From assembly GCA_015680685.1 (NCBI GenBank), contig MNCI01035320.1:1-64000 (forward strand): a stretch of 64,000 nucleotides of DNA, written 5' to 3'. Under the pieces are notes generated by a model that had not been told where the DNA came from, ran no database searches, and saw only the letters and a list, made by a program, of their open reading frames with translations. Positions 32,063 through 45,619 of the stretch are shown in pieces; positions within the stretch are counted from its first letter, which is position 1, and every line of letters starts with the position of its first letter. Both the position numbers and the translations under genes were made by a program. Source of the stretch: Gnetum montanum (taxonomy: Eukaryota > Streptophyta > Gnetopsida > Gnetales > Gnetaceae).

Positions 32063-32260
32063 ACGCATGCTTCAATAATTTGCTTATTAGAGGCAATGAA
32101 TTATGTGGTAAGATGGAAGATGATTAATAGATGTTGTTTTTGTAAGAATGTTTGTGAAGATGATAATTATATGTTTTTGCATTACTCTACACTTCGTAGT
32201 ACTTAAAATAAAGTTTGGAAAGCTACAAATTAGTATTTAATTATGCCAAAAGCTTTACAA
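32063..32260 (+). pseudogene. Degenerate LINE zf-RVT tail, copy 2
   Basis: Reads Arg-Cys-Cys-Phe-Cys-Lys-Asn, Glu-Asp-Asp, Phe-Leu-His and Val-Trp-Lys in plus orientation across one stop, the zf-RVT pattern of plant LINEs. Confidence 0.4.
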
Positions 32261-35200
32261 GATCTTGTAGTCAATAAATTAATAAAATTTGGAGTGCTTT
32301 CCTAGCATATGTTATCTTACAAATTTAGAAAGAAAGAAGCTAGTAGACTTTTGAAAAGATATAAATCAATTTATATAGAGTATGATGCCTCAGAGTAAAA
32401 AATTGAAAGAACATGATATAGTTCTTAATCTTTGCATACTTATAATTTTTATTTGAGTATGGGATTAAATTAATATCTTACTTTGGTTATTTTATTTCAT
32501 CCTTTCATATTTGTTGATTACTAGGATTCCAAGAATAGTATCGATGTACTTTAAATTTTTATTATTAATACAATCTCTTTTTACTTGTTCAAAAAATTAT
32601 TTGATAGATCATTTTGAATACTTTGTTAGGATTATAGGATAACTCCATTGATGAAAACTTTCAAATTTTGATGAAATTTAATGAAAATATTTAAAAATTT
32701 GTTTACCATGAATGTCTTGAAAAAGAAAATTTGTCTTGTCTTTGGCTTTCACATTCTTCTCTAGCATGTTGGAAACTTGGCCTATTTTCTAAATTGATTA
32801 ACTTATAGATCTTTTGAATAGTTCTCTACATGCAAATGGACATCATAACTTCTTCGGAACTAACAAAAGTTGTTCTGATGAAATATTTTTGATGATGGTT
32901 GATTTAGCAGTTCATACAACATTTAAAAGTCCTATAATGTTATCTTTCTTTAGGTGCTTTCATAGTTGGTTGATATTAGTTTTTGATTTTTTCCTTTATT
33001 AATTAATGATGTGTAAAGCTTAGTATTTTGTTGTCATTTAGGGTTAAAATGGCATTATCCTAATTCAAGAATGTTTTCTAGTCCATTTGTTCCATTTCGA
33101 TCACTAAACTATTTTCCTTTTGCTGGATTGCCACCACGTAGACATTTCTCTGGCATTTAATTTAATGAAAGGAATTGGTTTCATCTCAGTTACAAAGTAG
33201 GTGAATAACCATTCTTCCTATTTTAGTTTATGTGCCAATGATACCTCATACTCTTTTAACCTGAAATGGGATAAAACTATTTTGCCCCAATTGTGAAGTA
33301 GGATAAATTTTGGAGTTCATGCCATAGAAGTCATGGCTCTTTTTTCTTGGATGCTAAGATGAGAGAAACATTCTTTGGCCAATCTCAATTTACGCATTCT
33401 TCCTTTATGAAATGGATTGATTTAGGTTGACTCTTTAACTCAAATCATCTAAACTTGGACAAAAGAAATTTATCCTAATTGATGGATCCAGAAAAATGAT
33501 TGCTTTACAAACTTTAATTATTGGGCTAGAGAAATCATGTGCTTTGTCAATCATTATTTGGTGCTTGAGCTAGGACACATATCTTATAACCAAATTTTTA
33601 CTTATGTGCATTAACTAATATTACTTTTGTTAATGTATTGGCCATGTGTCTTTATTAAATTAAACTAGGAGATATCAATTTTGGCAAAATAGTGAATAGA
33701 AATAAACTTGTTTTGGCCAATTTAACTTTTCTAATCTAACTCAATGAATTGGGGTAAACTTCTTTTATTCGATTTCATGAATTGACCATGTACATTTTTT
33801 ACCATTTTGATTCTTATGCCAATCTTGAACTTTGCCAATGCTAGAATGGACTAAAAGTAGGCTAGCCTAATCAAATATAGGTTGAATTACTCATATATCT
33901 AATTTGTAATTTTAAAAGATAAAATAGAAAAACTTCAATATGTTCTAGTTGGGAAAGAAGGGAAAGGCCACTTTATCAACTTCATATTTTATGCATCCAT
34001 TAATCATAATTTGGCCTTTATCTCTTTGAGAATATAGACTAGAACAAATGTGTCTTCTCCCAATTTGTGAATCAAGATGAATTGTCTTTAACAAATTGTC
34101 CTTTCTTCACATAGACATCTTTTTGCAAACAACTGGATAGGCCTTAGCAATGCACAATGACCAAATCAAACAAATGTTATCTAGTTTTCCTAATAAGACT
34201 TGTTTCGACCAATCTCATTATACTACCATAATCATTAGTCTTTATATATTTCAGTTGAAATAATAAATCCTAAAATCAAATTGGGATAAAAGGATTTCTT
34301 TTTGAACTTGCAAACTAAAATATCATGAACATGGCTTATTATGTCAGCATTTTTAGGTCCATTTTTGTGAAGAATGACTAGGCCATATTACATACTTAGA
34401 AAAATAAAAAATAATTTCTTATCCTTATTTGAGGCTTCAACTCAAAACTTCTTCAAACTAAACCTCCATTAATACTTTGCACAAACCAATATAACCTTTA
34501 TGGAATGGATTTTAATTACTTTATTGGAATGGGGTGAATACTTTGTTACCATTTTTTGGAAACTATACTATGCCTTAAATATTTCTAGAAATTATTCCTT
34601 AGCAAAAGTAAAACTTCTTATATCCTTCCTCATTTTTCTATTTCACATTATGGTAGAAATGTAACAACACATGGCAATCTAAAATTTATAATCAAGCTTT
34701 TAAAAAAAATTTTATAAGTTTTATGATTAATGTATTAGTAACATAAAATAAACATTAATTGTTTAAGGCATTACATGCATGACATCCTAAAGCTTTTTAG
34801 TGTTGAAAATGTGCATTTATAATAGAAATTGTGAATCCCCCACACTCATGCATCTTTTGAATGTATAGGTTAAGTATACACTATTATAAAGTGAAGGCAT
34901 TGTTGAAATTGATAAAATACACATGACTGCAAATTTTTTTTCTCTAATTACTACTGATATTACACATAGATATGAAATATAAATGCATATATATCCTTTT
35001 TCATACACATGTAGTTGTAGCACTTTTATACACACATAGAATTTTTAGTCAAAAAGTTAAATCCATATGCATTCTTATTTTTTAAACTGAAATATTCAAT
35101 TGACTGAAAAATTAGAAGTATTTTAAAAATTAAATAAAATGTTTTAGAGGCATTTAGGTGACATAGAGGGTTTGACATGGCAATGAACCTCAAGAAGCTT

Positions 35201-35288
35201 CCTAAGTATAATTGTAACTTCATGTGAGTTGGTTGTGAGTCTCTTTCATTTACATCAATGACCATGAGTTGGTCATTAGTTAACTCTT
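32261..35288. other. AT-rich sequence without a recognised gene
   Basis: Short frames only; no conserved motif recognised. It is shared with copy 1. Confidence 0.5.
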
Positions 35289-35800
35289 TGATGAGTGATG
35301 AGTGTCTAATATGTCCGATCATATGAATCACAAGTATGTATGCACGATTCGATTAAATTCTATGAAATGGACTAGTACGGTATCTAGATCATTAAGTATC
35401 TATTGAAGGTTATTGTCTTCTCACTTGGGCTAGTAGTAGCTTTATCACATATGGTTTAGTACAAAGTGATTTATATGATTATTAATATTATGGAGTTATG
35501 ACTAAGCTAGATAAAATTATGAAAATCAATTATTTAATTAAAGTATCTAATAACAAGAAGGAAAATTATAAGCTAGTCTAAGGACAATATGTGTTCATTT
35601 TTAATTTTTCATACACATCCTAAACTCATGTACCTACTACTAGGATTACTAAGTGTTATGCTTCTAGGAAAACCAACTAATAACATTACTACAATTACTA
35701 AGTGAATACATCTTTATGCTCAAAACTAATTGTGCTAATTCTTGCAATTGATTAATGTGCATGAAAATGTAAATATTAACTATGAAACACATTTAAAAAA
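35289..35800 (-). repeat. LTR-like fragment related to elements 2 and 3
   Basis: It begins TGATGAGTGATGAG and shows the CATATGAATCAC motif, a CCACTTGGACTAGTGGTAGC-like stretch, and CTACTAGGATTACTAAGTG blocks in the same order as the LTRs at 21370 and 44443. The first 245 bp recur at about 4175-4419. No primer site or second LTR was found. Confidence 0.55.
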
Positions 35801-36537
35801 TTCATGTAAAAGCCTTTGTAACCAAAATTAATATCATACTTTGGTGGGAATTCAAAGATAGAAAAAATTGTTTGGTTTTCCATCAAAAATCCTACCTATG
35901 AATCTTTCCCAGTAATTTTTTGAGAATTTTTGATGTGTAGAGTATGACTTACAATTCACACACTATAAATTTCACTTGTGTCAATGTATGAAAATAAAAA
36001 ATGCTAAACACATTGCCAAATTTGGTAGCCAAGGTAAAAAACGTTGGTGGTTCATAAGTTGTAAATTTGAGCCATGAAAATACTTCAAATACATTGTTAA
36101 ATGTGGCAAGAAATGCTCACACATTGGTAAACCTATGCTATGTAGTTTCGCATGATGAAAAGTGCTGCACACATTGGTATTTTAAGCCTAAAAAGTCAAA
36201 AACTATGAAAGATGTCTCAGGATAGAGGTTCTCCTAGGCTGTCCCCATAGTTCGAGGACCATGGAACAATCTATGATGCCCTTAAGTGGCACTCAAGTGT
36301 TAGAAAATCCATATTTTCTTGGCAATACCAAGCCACCACCAGGACTCCCTCCTATTGCATACTTTCTATGTCCTCTTCATACTACCCATGGAGAACTGCA
36401 TGGCCTTGATTCTACAGTGGTCATAGATATGTAGGCAGCTAGGGTTGGATACTTCTAGTGTGGTGACTTGCCAAAACTTATACTATATCATGAGGGGTTT
36501 TGGGGTGAGGTGCCCTTTGTAGATACATCATCACCCC
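35801..36537. other. Flanking sequence present only beside copy 2
   Basis: No gene. It separates the LTR-like fragment from the solo LTR and is absent from the corresponding place beside copy 1. Confidence 0.5.
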
Positions 36538-38093
36538 TGTAACGACGGAAAATGTCGGTAGCTGGAAAATACCAAACAAAAAATCCGCATACATAGTCTT
36601 AACCACGGATCCGTGTGAGGGCCGTGCTGGAGAAAACGAATCCGTAGTGCCCTGAACGGTCTTGTCGATCAGACAGGGACTTACTCAATCAGTAAATCGA
36701 TGAATATTGTAGATATTTTGTGGAACAATCTAATTCAGTGAATCGCCAAAGGAGAAGAAAACAATGTAGATAACAACAACGTCAACGCGACAAGAAGGAT
36801 CGAATTTAAGGAAAATGCGCAATTCCAAGATCTGTACTTTGACCTGGAAACTGGGTATATAGCATACAAATTTCCAATGGAAAAGCTCCACTTATCTTGT
36901 GTGAAGCATACATAAAATAACAAGAAAACTGTTCAAAAAGGAGTACAGAAAGGAGTTCGATCTACCTCGTAGGCCAGAGATGGGATGCAAGGAAGGTCAA
37001 GCTCTGACGTCTATCGATCAACTATTTCTAATCGATAAAACTCGCAAACCACTCCAGATGATCTTTCGATCTCTGATCTGCTCCTTTTTCCTTGGGTAGC
37101 CTCTGCTCAAAACTGCCAATGATCACCAATGGAGAGAGCTGTGTTTTCGCCAAAGGACTGATCGCTCCTGCTGCTAATGTCTTCCATCTCTACTAAAAGG
37201 TGATGCTGTCAAAAGTTAAAAGATGTCAGTCCATCCTTTGTTTCCTCGTCAACTGGAGTATTTATAAGTTCGACAACATGTGGAAAAAGGATGGCCCTGA
37301 TGACACGTGTCCCGAACTTTCAAAACACCGTTGACCTGGTAAACTTTATGTTGAAACTGGCCATGTCGCATCACATTTCCGGGAGAAGGGGCAACGTACG
37401 CTGTCAAAAATTTTGTCAAAGCTACTTCACAATTATGCACAATATACTCATCAGCGTATTGTGCGTGTGGATAGTAGATACGTAACTACTTTAGCAGGAT
37501 TTATGCTGTATTACACTTGTTTACGCTGCGTCACATGGCAGAGCGTAATAAAGCATGAGAGTAGTTGATGCCAGCTGTTTTACACTTATTTACACCGCAA
37601 AGCGTAATAGAGCATAAAAATGGTCAACTTTACAATGAATTATGCTTGTCCACACTACGTAGCATAATAACCGTAAAGCGACCAATCTGCAAAGAAAAGA
37701 AATCAATCTGCAGCTCTTCCTTGTATTCTGACTTTGTCTTCTTTGAAGCTCGTTACGTTGCTCTACGTAACGAAGCGTAAACTCGGCCCTGAGAAAAAGA
37801 CTTAGCCAAATATGTGACAATTTTTAGACTTTAAATTTCATCAAAACTGCCGAAGTCTGTTGTTTTCTGATATCGGGCTACGCTAAACAGAATTACGCTG
37901 AGTGGCACTACGCTATGTTGCGTAATGTAGCGTAAAGAGAGAAAACAAAGTAAGTTTAGAATCTATGAGAAACTTGGAGACTTGATGCTGCACGCCTCTT
38001 TGCTTTGTTTCATCTTCTAAATTGCTATTGCAAACTTCCGCCCGAATCACGAATCTTTGCCTGAGGCCGATTCGCAATTTCTACGGTGTTTTA
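36538..38093 (-). mobile_element. Solo LTR of the element 1 family with target-site duplication
   Basis: 1,556 bp, plus-strand start TGTAACGACGG, flanked by ACCCC at 36533-36537 and 38094-38098. It aligns end to end with the LTR at 4420-5966. The right terminal dinucleotide reads TA where TG...CA is expected, a single transition. TATA box at 37259-37266 (minus). It has no internal sequence. Confidence 0.88.
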
Positions 38094-41000
38094 ACCCCTT
38101 TGACTAATTATGTCAATGGGATTGTTTGTGTACATGTTTACAAAGTCCTCATTTTGAGTTTAGAGGTTCCCCTTAAGGTGTATTCTATTGTTAAGAAGCT
38201 ACTATGCTACTCACTCCATTCCAAGGATTGCTTGCTTTTTTAAAGGTGCATTTTCCATGTTTTCTGCCCTAGATCCATTAGATCTTAGTGAATACCTTAG
38301 AGTACCAGACAATGTCAAGGCAACATTGTTATAGGTGGTATCATAATATTTTTGTAATCATGTTGTGATAACCATGTACCCTCTAGTAGTGTTATACCTT
38401 TGAGGTTTTCTATTTATGATCCTTTCAAATACATATCTAGATGATATAGGATCATATCCTTATGTATTCTTTGAAGAGTTGTCTTATGGTAAGACTCTTA
38501 AGCTTTTCATTATGGGGTTGATGTTATGTTATGAGAAATTGATGTATGTTGTTCTTCTAGCATATGTATATGATTACATTATGTTGTTGTCCTCCACTAG
38601 TTTACTTGTGGTTGGACCAGTTTTGGTTTAACTTCAATATGATAGAGAAGAGTTCTATTTGCAACTTATAAATTGTTGTTTCTCAAGGAGCTCTCATCTT
38701 GATCTCTAGTGGTTCATCTAAGATGAATTGAACCTAGTCTCCATTTCAGTCTTGATCCAAATGACATGTATCGGGATGGCATTGATTGATTTTTGTAGGA
38801 TGTGGTATCCTTGTAGCCCCACTGACCCTAAATACAGTGAGTGTGGGAATTGCAAATTGGAACATGTTGGTTCCCAGGTACCTTGGGATGGAAGGCCTTT
38901 AGACATGTACTCTCAGTGAGCCTTACTTTTGGTGGATCAAGACCATCATTGGTAGACTTCATATGCTCATGTTTATAATTGTACGTTTGTCTAGTTTGTA
39001 GGTGTGTCTTCCTTGATTGCATTTTTAAATTCTACATGCATGTCTCTCACACCATGTCTATCATTCATTATGCAAGGTTTTGTGCTCTATGCTATGTAAT
39101 GACTCATTGTTGGCATTGTTGGGGATGCATTTTGAGGCCATGTGTGTCATCCCAAGACCAGATTATTGTGGTTCTTGTTTTGATAACCTATTATGCCTTG
39201 GGCATGATGACCCTTGTTATGAATCTTTTTTCTATTTTCTTTCCTCATTTGAGCTAGTTGTATTGCCATTGGTTTTGTGGAATCACTTCTCTGGTTGGTG
39301 TTATTTCTTTGGGAATTTTGAGACCTCACCTCTTGGAGCAAGGGGATCATAGATGTTGGTTCTTATTGAGACTTCACCTCTTGGAGCAAGGGCACCAGTT
39401 CTATTTTCTCACTCAAAATGTGTCATCCTTTTATTGATTCTTATTGAGATCTCATATCTTATAATGAGAGTCTTCCCTTATGGATGCATCCTCTTTGGAG
39501 TTTCTCTTCGTAGTGAGAATTGGAGCTTTGTTGAGATCTATTGTTGGCTAGATATTAGTCTTCCTTCTTATGTTTTGAGTTGAGATGATGATTTTCTAGT
39601 GTCCATGCCTCTTGTGAATTTGTTGAGATTTTGATCCTAGTGGGAACCAATGTCAATGGCTCAGAATGCCTATTGTATGTGAATCTTGGAATTTTGAGAG
39701 TGTTCCAATTCTCTCTCTCTTGGTATGCCTCATGATAAATTATTTTGTGTGAGTGTACCTAATTGACCCATCATGTTTTGCATGATTGATCTCTACATGT
39801 ATTATTAAGGTCTTTCTTTCTATGGTGTTGTGGGACTAATATTTCTCTATTATGTGATCATGCTTGATGGTTGTATATGAGGATGATGTGTTGATCATAT
39901 TCCTACTAACTCCTTTATTTTTGAGTTGTTGTCTCAACCTTGTAGGTAGCATAGGTACAAAGATATGGCTAGTGGTAACCTGAGTTTATGATGTGAGAAC
40001 TATGTCTGTGGTGAAGATATGTGCTCTTGAGGCCTTCATGAATTGGTTACTTAGTTTTGGAATCCCAACATTGGGTTGTAGATTTATCAGTACCCTTATT
40101 GTGGTGGAGTAGCTAGTAAATCATGATTTATATATCTCTCAATGTTGGGTGAGCACTAACAGAGGATGGTGGTCCATCCTAGATCTTGTGAACATTGGAT
40201 TTACAGATTGCATAAAATAGTATCCTTGGCCATGCCAGATACTAATGGCCTAGGAGTGGCTAATGCCTTGAAATCCCACTATGATGGGTGGTGGATTCTC
40301 ATTTGGTGTCCTACATTTTTTGATCATTTCATTCATGTCCTAGTTCATTTTCTTTTGATGGTAGTCTTACAATGGATGTTGTGTGATAATTGTTCATGTA
40401 CATGCAGATACAAGAATAGGTTTTTCTTAGAATAGCATTGTGTAGCTTTGGTATTTCTCCTAGTGGCCTAAACCTTTTAGCTTAAAATGGGCTAGGGTAG
40501 TTTGTCCTATAGCCTTCTAGGCCTAGGTAGCAATCCCAAATGTCTTGTATTATGCCCACTAAATTTATTCCTATCCTTGGGTGTGTAAGATTGTGATGTA
40601 ATGTTGTGATGTATTCAATTTCTTTAGTTTATGTTATTTTCCTATGTTAATAAATTGTCCATTTATTGTAGGACTATGCCACACCTTGTAACAAGGCCAA
40701 ACTTGATGTATGATGTTTTTCGTGTGCTCATCCTTGAAGCACCTTCTCTTTATGTTTGTAAGTAGTCCTTGTGCCTTGATATGAGATCTTCTAAAATCCC
40801 TATGGTAAATCCTATTTTTGTAAATGGTGTCATAATGAGGAGGCTAGAGCATGTTCTTGCCCAAGGTGCTTTCAAAATGGTGCTTTGTGTTCTTGGTGAT
40901 ATTGCCATACCATGATGGTGTGTCCTTCAATGAACATTCTTAAGATAGGATAAGTTGTGGAACTCTTCCTTTTGGATTCCCTAACTAGAAAAAATCTTAT

Positions 41001-43680
41001 TCAAAATTGATTGATGATGGAATGTAGCCTAAAATTAAAACAAATTGGTCTAATAAACTTGATCTTGATAGCAAGTGGTTGATGGTGACCAAGTGGGTTG
41101 CAATGGTAGAACAAATATTTAAATCCAAGGTGATGCTATCATGACTAGCTATGAGTTAGATTTGAGTTTTGGGTACTAGCACTTAGACTCCCTCTTCCAT
41201 GGATGGATGTAATCTTTAAAGTAGTTTTTTCAAGCATTGGGATGGTTGTCCATCCTTGAAAAAATGGTGTTACAATTATGCATACATTGATTTCTCTTAG
41301 AAGCCATACATGGTGGACTTGTATGTGCTAAAAAATACTTGAGCTTATGCTCTCATGATTGGGGGCTGATGCTAACTTTTTAGGCTATGATGTGTTCTTG
41401 TAACTGGGAACTTATTGTGCTCTTGTGGGCTATGTTATATAACCCCATCTCTCTAGTGTACTCTAGTATATTGTTGAATTATGTTAGTGTCCTAACCTCT
41501 CTCGTGGGATAGCATGACTAAGCACTCTATTACTTGGTGATTCTATAGTCTTATGAGGGGTCATTCTCTATTTTGGAGGATGTTTCTTCAGTTGCTGATA
41601 GATCGATGCAAGTTGAATTGAGATAGTTGTTCTTATAGTTGGGATTCAAATGTAGTTGATGTTTGGGACTTGTTCTAAGAAATAGTTCCATGTGCTTAAA
41701 CTCTTGGGGCTTATTTTCAAAGATAGGATATTGTTACTGTAATTGAATTCATGAAATCTTCCTTGTGAGACCAAGCAATTGATGTAGCCTTGATGTATAT
41801 ATATCTTCTCTTGTAAGCAATGTATGATCATATGTATTCTCTCTTAGTTTAGGGCTTCAGAGGAACTTCCTTGTTGGAGTTCCTTGGTAGACCTTCCTTA
41901 TTGTAAATCCTTTGAGGATGAATCGTGAACTATTTTTAGTTGGTAGTTGATGATGGTCATGTCCATTTGTTATAGTTTCAAATTATCTTAAGGACCTAGT
42001 CCTCCTATGGGCAAACTATTCTTAATGACTCTCAAGTTCATTGAGTTGGGTTTGATGGTAATAGGTAATGGTGTGGCTTTGTGCACCAAAATTGGTGTAA
42101 ATGGGATGGACTAGTATATATGAAATAAAAACCCAGACCTCCTATGGTGGAATGAAACTTCCTCTCTTTGAAATTTTAGGGGATGAACAATTTGGCTTTT
42201 CAAGTTGATCTTAAGTTGGAATTGAATGTGGGTAAGACCTATGAATCTATGTCTCCCCTCAATTGGTGGTAGTTTGACAAAATGATTATGCTAGATATAT
42301 GGACTACTTGGGCATGTACCATGGCTACAGTGTAGTTGGGTTATTGTTCCTATTCATGGAAGGAATGTCACAGTGAAGATCTTCCCTTCTAGTTGAAAAA
42401 TATAATGAAAGGTTTTGATCATGAGTTATGGTTGTTCCTACCATGGTAGAAAAATTCATATTCTGGGAGCCTAGATGTTCCATAGAAAATTAATGATAGT
42501 GCTTGTCCTCTGAGGTGATTCTTGGACTAAGTATTCATAAAATGGTGCTTGTTTGATCTCTTAGAGTGATATTGACAACTTATAAGATGCAAGTGCAACC
42601 AATCCTTTCCCATAAACTATACATAGTAGTTGTAATAGACCAAGTGGTAGTGGTTGGCATAAGACATGTGTTTGGATGACTGTCTTGGGGCTAGCTACCC
42701 AACCCATCCTTCACTTGCTCAAGCACTCAAGCAAGCATTCTTAATCTTGGACAACCTCAAAGGATGCCAATGATAAACTAGCTTAGGATGCTTTGATAGC
42801 CTCTTGGAGATGTTTTCCAAATAAATTTTGGATCTTCTCTCTTTTAATAAATATGGGATAGTGTTGGTTGATGAAATGTGAAATGTGGTTCTAGTGCATC
42901 TATGGATGGCAAGGTTAGATTCAAGAGATTTGCCTTTGTATCTTATTTCTAAGAGAGTTCATGCTTGACTCCCCTTCTACTAGCCTAAATAGATGTTGAT
43001 GTGGGAAAAACAAAAGAAAATATATGCATGATATAGACATGGTAATCTAGTACATAGATGGCTAAACTAGTGAGACCCCATGGGTCTTGATGACAAAAGT
43101 AAAACCTAGGGTTCTAACAAGCTTGAGTTGCTTGTAGAGACATGGATCTTTTAGATCATGTTCTCTCCCTTGGATATGATTTTCCAAGCCCATCACCATG
43201 ATGGAAAATGGTCCTAGTGAGTCCTCAGAATTGATGGAAAAAAATCAAGGGAATTGATGGATGTTGAGATGCCATTTAGAATGGAACTCAGTTGGACTTA
43301 TGGAAGAAGAGCATAGCCTCCTACATAGGTATGGGTCTATTCAGGAAGATAACTCTCTAGACCTAATAAGGGATAGATCTAGGTAACACCTTAGAGACAT
43401 TGGCACTTTGGGTTGGACTTACTCCTCTTGTCATAAAGTAGGAAACGTTTTTTGAATTCTCCAAGTGCCCTTTTGCATTTCATGCAAGTTCTTGGATGGA
43501 AAGATGTATCAGGTGTTGGGATTGGTAGCTTTATTCAAGCCTGTTATTTAGTAAATCCCTTTAGTGCTAAGCTTTTCCATATAAGAGTTGTGTTTGTATA
43601 TCATGAGTTTTTTTGCACATGGCATTAGGCCTCTCTCTTTATCATAGCTCTTTTATAGTCAAAAAAATATGGTTGTAGAG
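38094..43680. other. Long unrecognised region, no supported gene
   Basis: The plus strand is rich in T and G. Frames up to about 90 aa occur on both strands with no recognisable domain. A short direct repeat, GAGACTTCACCTCTTGGAGC, occurs at about 39320 and 39368. It is probably an old element decayed beyond recognition. Confidence 0.4.
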
Positions 43681-44230
43681 GTTGATTTTATTCATTAACA
43701 TGGCAAAATGTTCAAGGAAATATTTTATAGAATCAAAATAGGTTTTAGAGCTTGATATCTATTTTTGATTTTATTCATTCACATGGCAAATTCTAAGCTA
43801 GATTAAAAGCTAAAAGTTGCATGTAATACTGATATGATAAAACTAAATGCAAGAGACATTGTAAAACGAAAAATAATTCCAGAGAAGAATATTGAGCTGA
43901 ATTAAAATCTATTTAAGTACATGTGATGAAGATGGACTAATCTCGGTCCCACCAAGTCCTATATGTACAAAGCTGACATAGTAGAACCATTTTGGGTGGC
44001 CTTTGTAGAATTGAAAAATGCTTCTAAAGGCTGATTTCAAATGAGTGCTTAATCTAGAAGCTAATGTGGTAGAGGGAGAAGCCATTAAAAGCATAATTTG
44101 GTGTAAAACTAAAAAATAGTTTTAATAGTCAATTCTACAAGTTGATGTGATAAGAAGAAACCATGGAAACAGAAGCTTGAACCTATGTAATTAAGCCAAG
44201 AAAGCTTAAAATACCCAATAGATACTTTTA
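43681..44230. repeat. Short direct repeats
   Basis: GATTTTATTCATTAACATGG-type sequence recurs at about 43683 and 43768. Nothing coding. Confidence 0.4.
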
Positions 44231-44415
44231 AGTAGTGTTTTATAATCTACAAAATCATCATAACTTAAATAGTTCATCCCTACATTAAAAGCATTATAAT
44301 TTAGGCTAACTAGGAGTTTTTCAAGTAGGGTTTTTCAATTCACAAAATCCTGATAGCTTAAATGGTTTATCCTTCCAATAGAAGCATTAGAATTTGAGGT
44401 AACTAGGAGTTGAGT
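44231..44415. repeat. Tandem duplication of about 93 bp
   Basis: Units 44231-44323 and 44324-44415 both begin AGTAG(T/G)G, contain CTTAAAT(A/G)GTT(C/T)ATCC and end AACTAGGAGTT. They abut the LTR of element 3. Confidence 0.75.
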
Positions 44416-44442
44416 CAACCCAACTTTTATTAAAATCCTTAT

Positions 44443-45365
44443 TGATGCGCAACAAGGTACCCCTACATCCAACACTGAGAATTTATGCTGAATTTCGTTA
44501 AATTTCATGAACTTTATCATTTCTAGTGCATTAGTCTTCTAGGAAGTGAATCTTACCTTGAGGTTAATTGTTGTCTTATAAACTACACTTATGATATACA
44601 CTAGTATGGTTAAGTGTAATTGAGCCATATAATTTTTATTTTTTTGTATTTTTATGGTTTGATGTTTGAATGGAGATAAAATTAATTGGATTAACTAATT
44701 TAAACTAACTGATCAACTAGCATTTAACTAGTCCTAACATAAGAATCCGGTCCCACTTTTCATACATGTATTGAACCCACGTATCCACTACTAGGTGACC
44801 AAGTGCTACACTACTGGGCATACCAAGTAATAATGCTATTGGGATTACCAAGTGAATACATGTTATGCTCAAAGTGGTCATACTGATGTGTTTAATCTAT
44901 GTTGCCTAATAGCTTCATTAACTTAATTATTAGAAACATTTAATAAATAATTGAAAGCATTAAATAAATCATTAAAAACATTAAATTCATAAACAAAATA
45001 TTTAATCTATCCAAAGTGCTATAAGGTTTATAAGAAAGTGTGTCTTTATTACCACACACACTATTGTACATAGGTATAACAATGCTCGAATAAAGATCCG
45101 TATACTTAATGACTCCTGCTATAGGCCCTTGGGGGAAAAGTCTAACTTTCAAGTGGAAAGTTTATAAGAGCTTCACTGCAACTACAATATCTATTGTCAT
45201 AAATGCTACTGGTGAATGCATATTTATAGCTAACTACAAACACTGCATTGGTAGGGCCATGTTAACTCATGATATGATGCATCAACTAGACCCCATCGAC
45301 AAGACCCAATCAATGAGGTCATGTCAACGAAGCTTCATCGACACAGCCAATAGAACTACAACTCA
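44443..45365 (-). repeat. 3' LTR of element 3
   Basis: Plus-strand ends TGATGCGCAACAAGGTACCC...ACAACTCA. Blocks match the element 2 LTRs (GGTACCCCTACA, CCACTACTAGG, a GGGATTACCAAGTG stretch), but divergence is larger than between the two LTRs of element 2. A polypurine-like tract (45366-45376, CCCCC on plus) follows. Confidence 0.75.
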
Positions 45366-45619
45366 CAATACCCCCATGACTGAATGAAAACTGGTCATCA
45401 AGTTCTTTACAAAATTGGGAAGGTATGGGATTATTAACTGATCTTTCAAAAATAAAATAGACTAACTAACTTTCACAAAAAAGTGGAATTCCTGAGTGTA
45501 CGGATCAACACATTACAAAAAATGGTGGTGTTCAGGAACAAAATTGAACACCATGACATGACTCTTCATAATTGGATAGCACGTTCCTTGATGGCATGAA
45601 GTGTGCTTGAGAAAATTAA

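Larger units (their letters stand above)
31859..35533. repeat. Segmental duplication, copy 2
   Basis: Intact counterpart of 1-4419. It lacks the solo LTR (empty site 34782-34786) and the inverted patch, keeping about 390 bp at 33600-33991 instead. It continues on the right for about 1 kb (35534-36537) that is missing from copy 1 before the element 1-family LTR. Confidence 0.9.
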
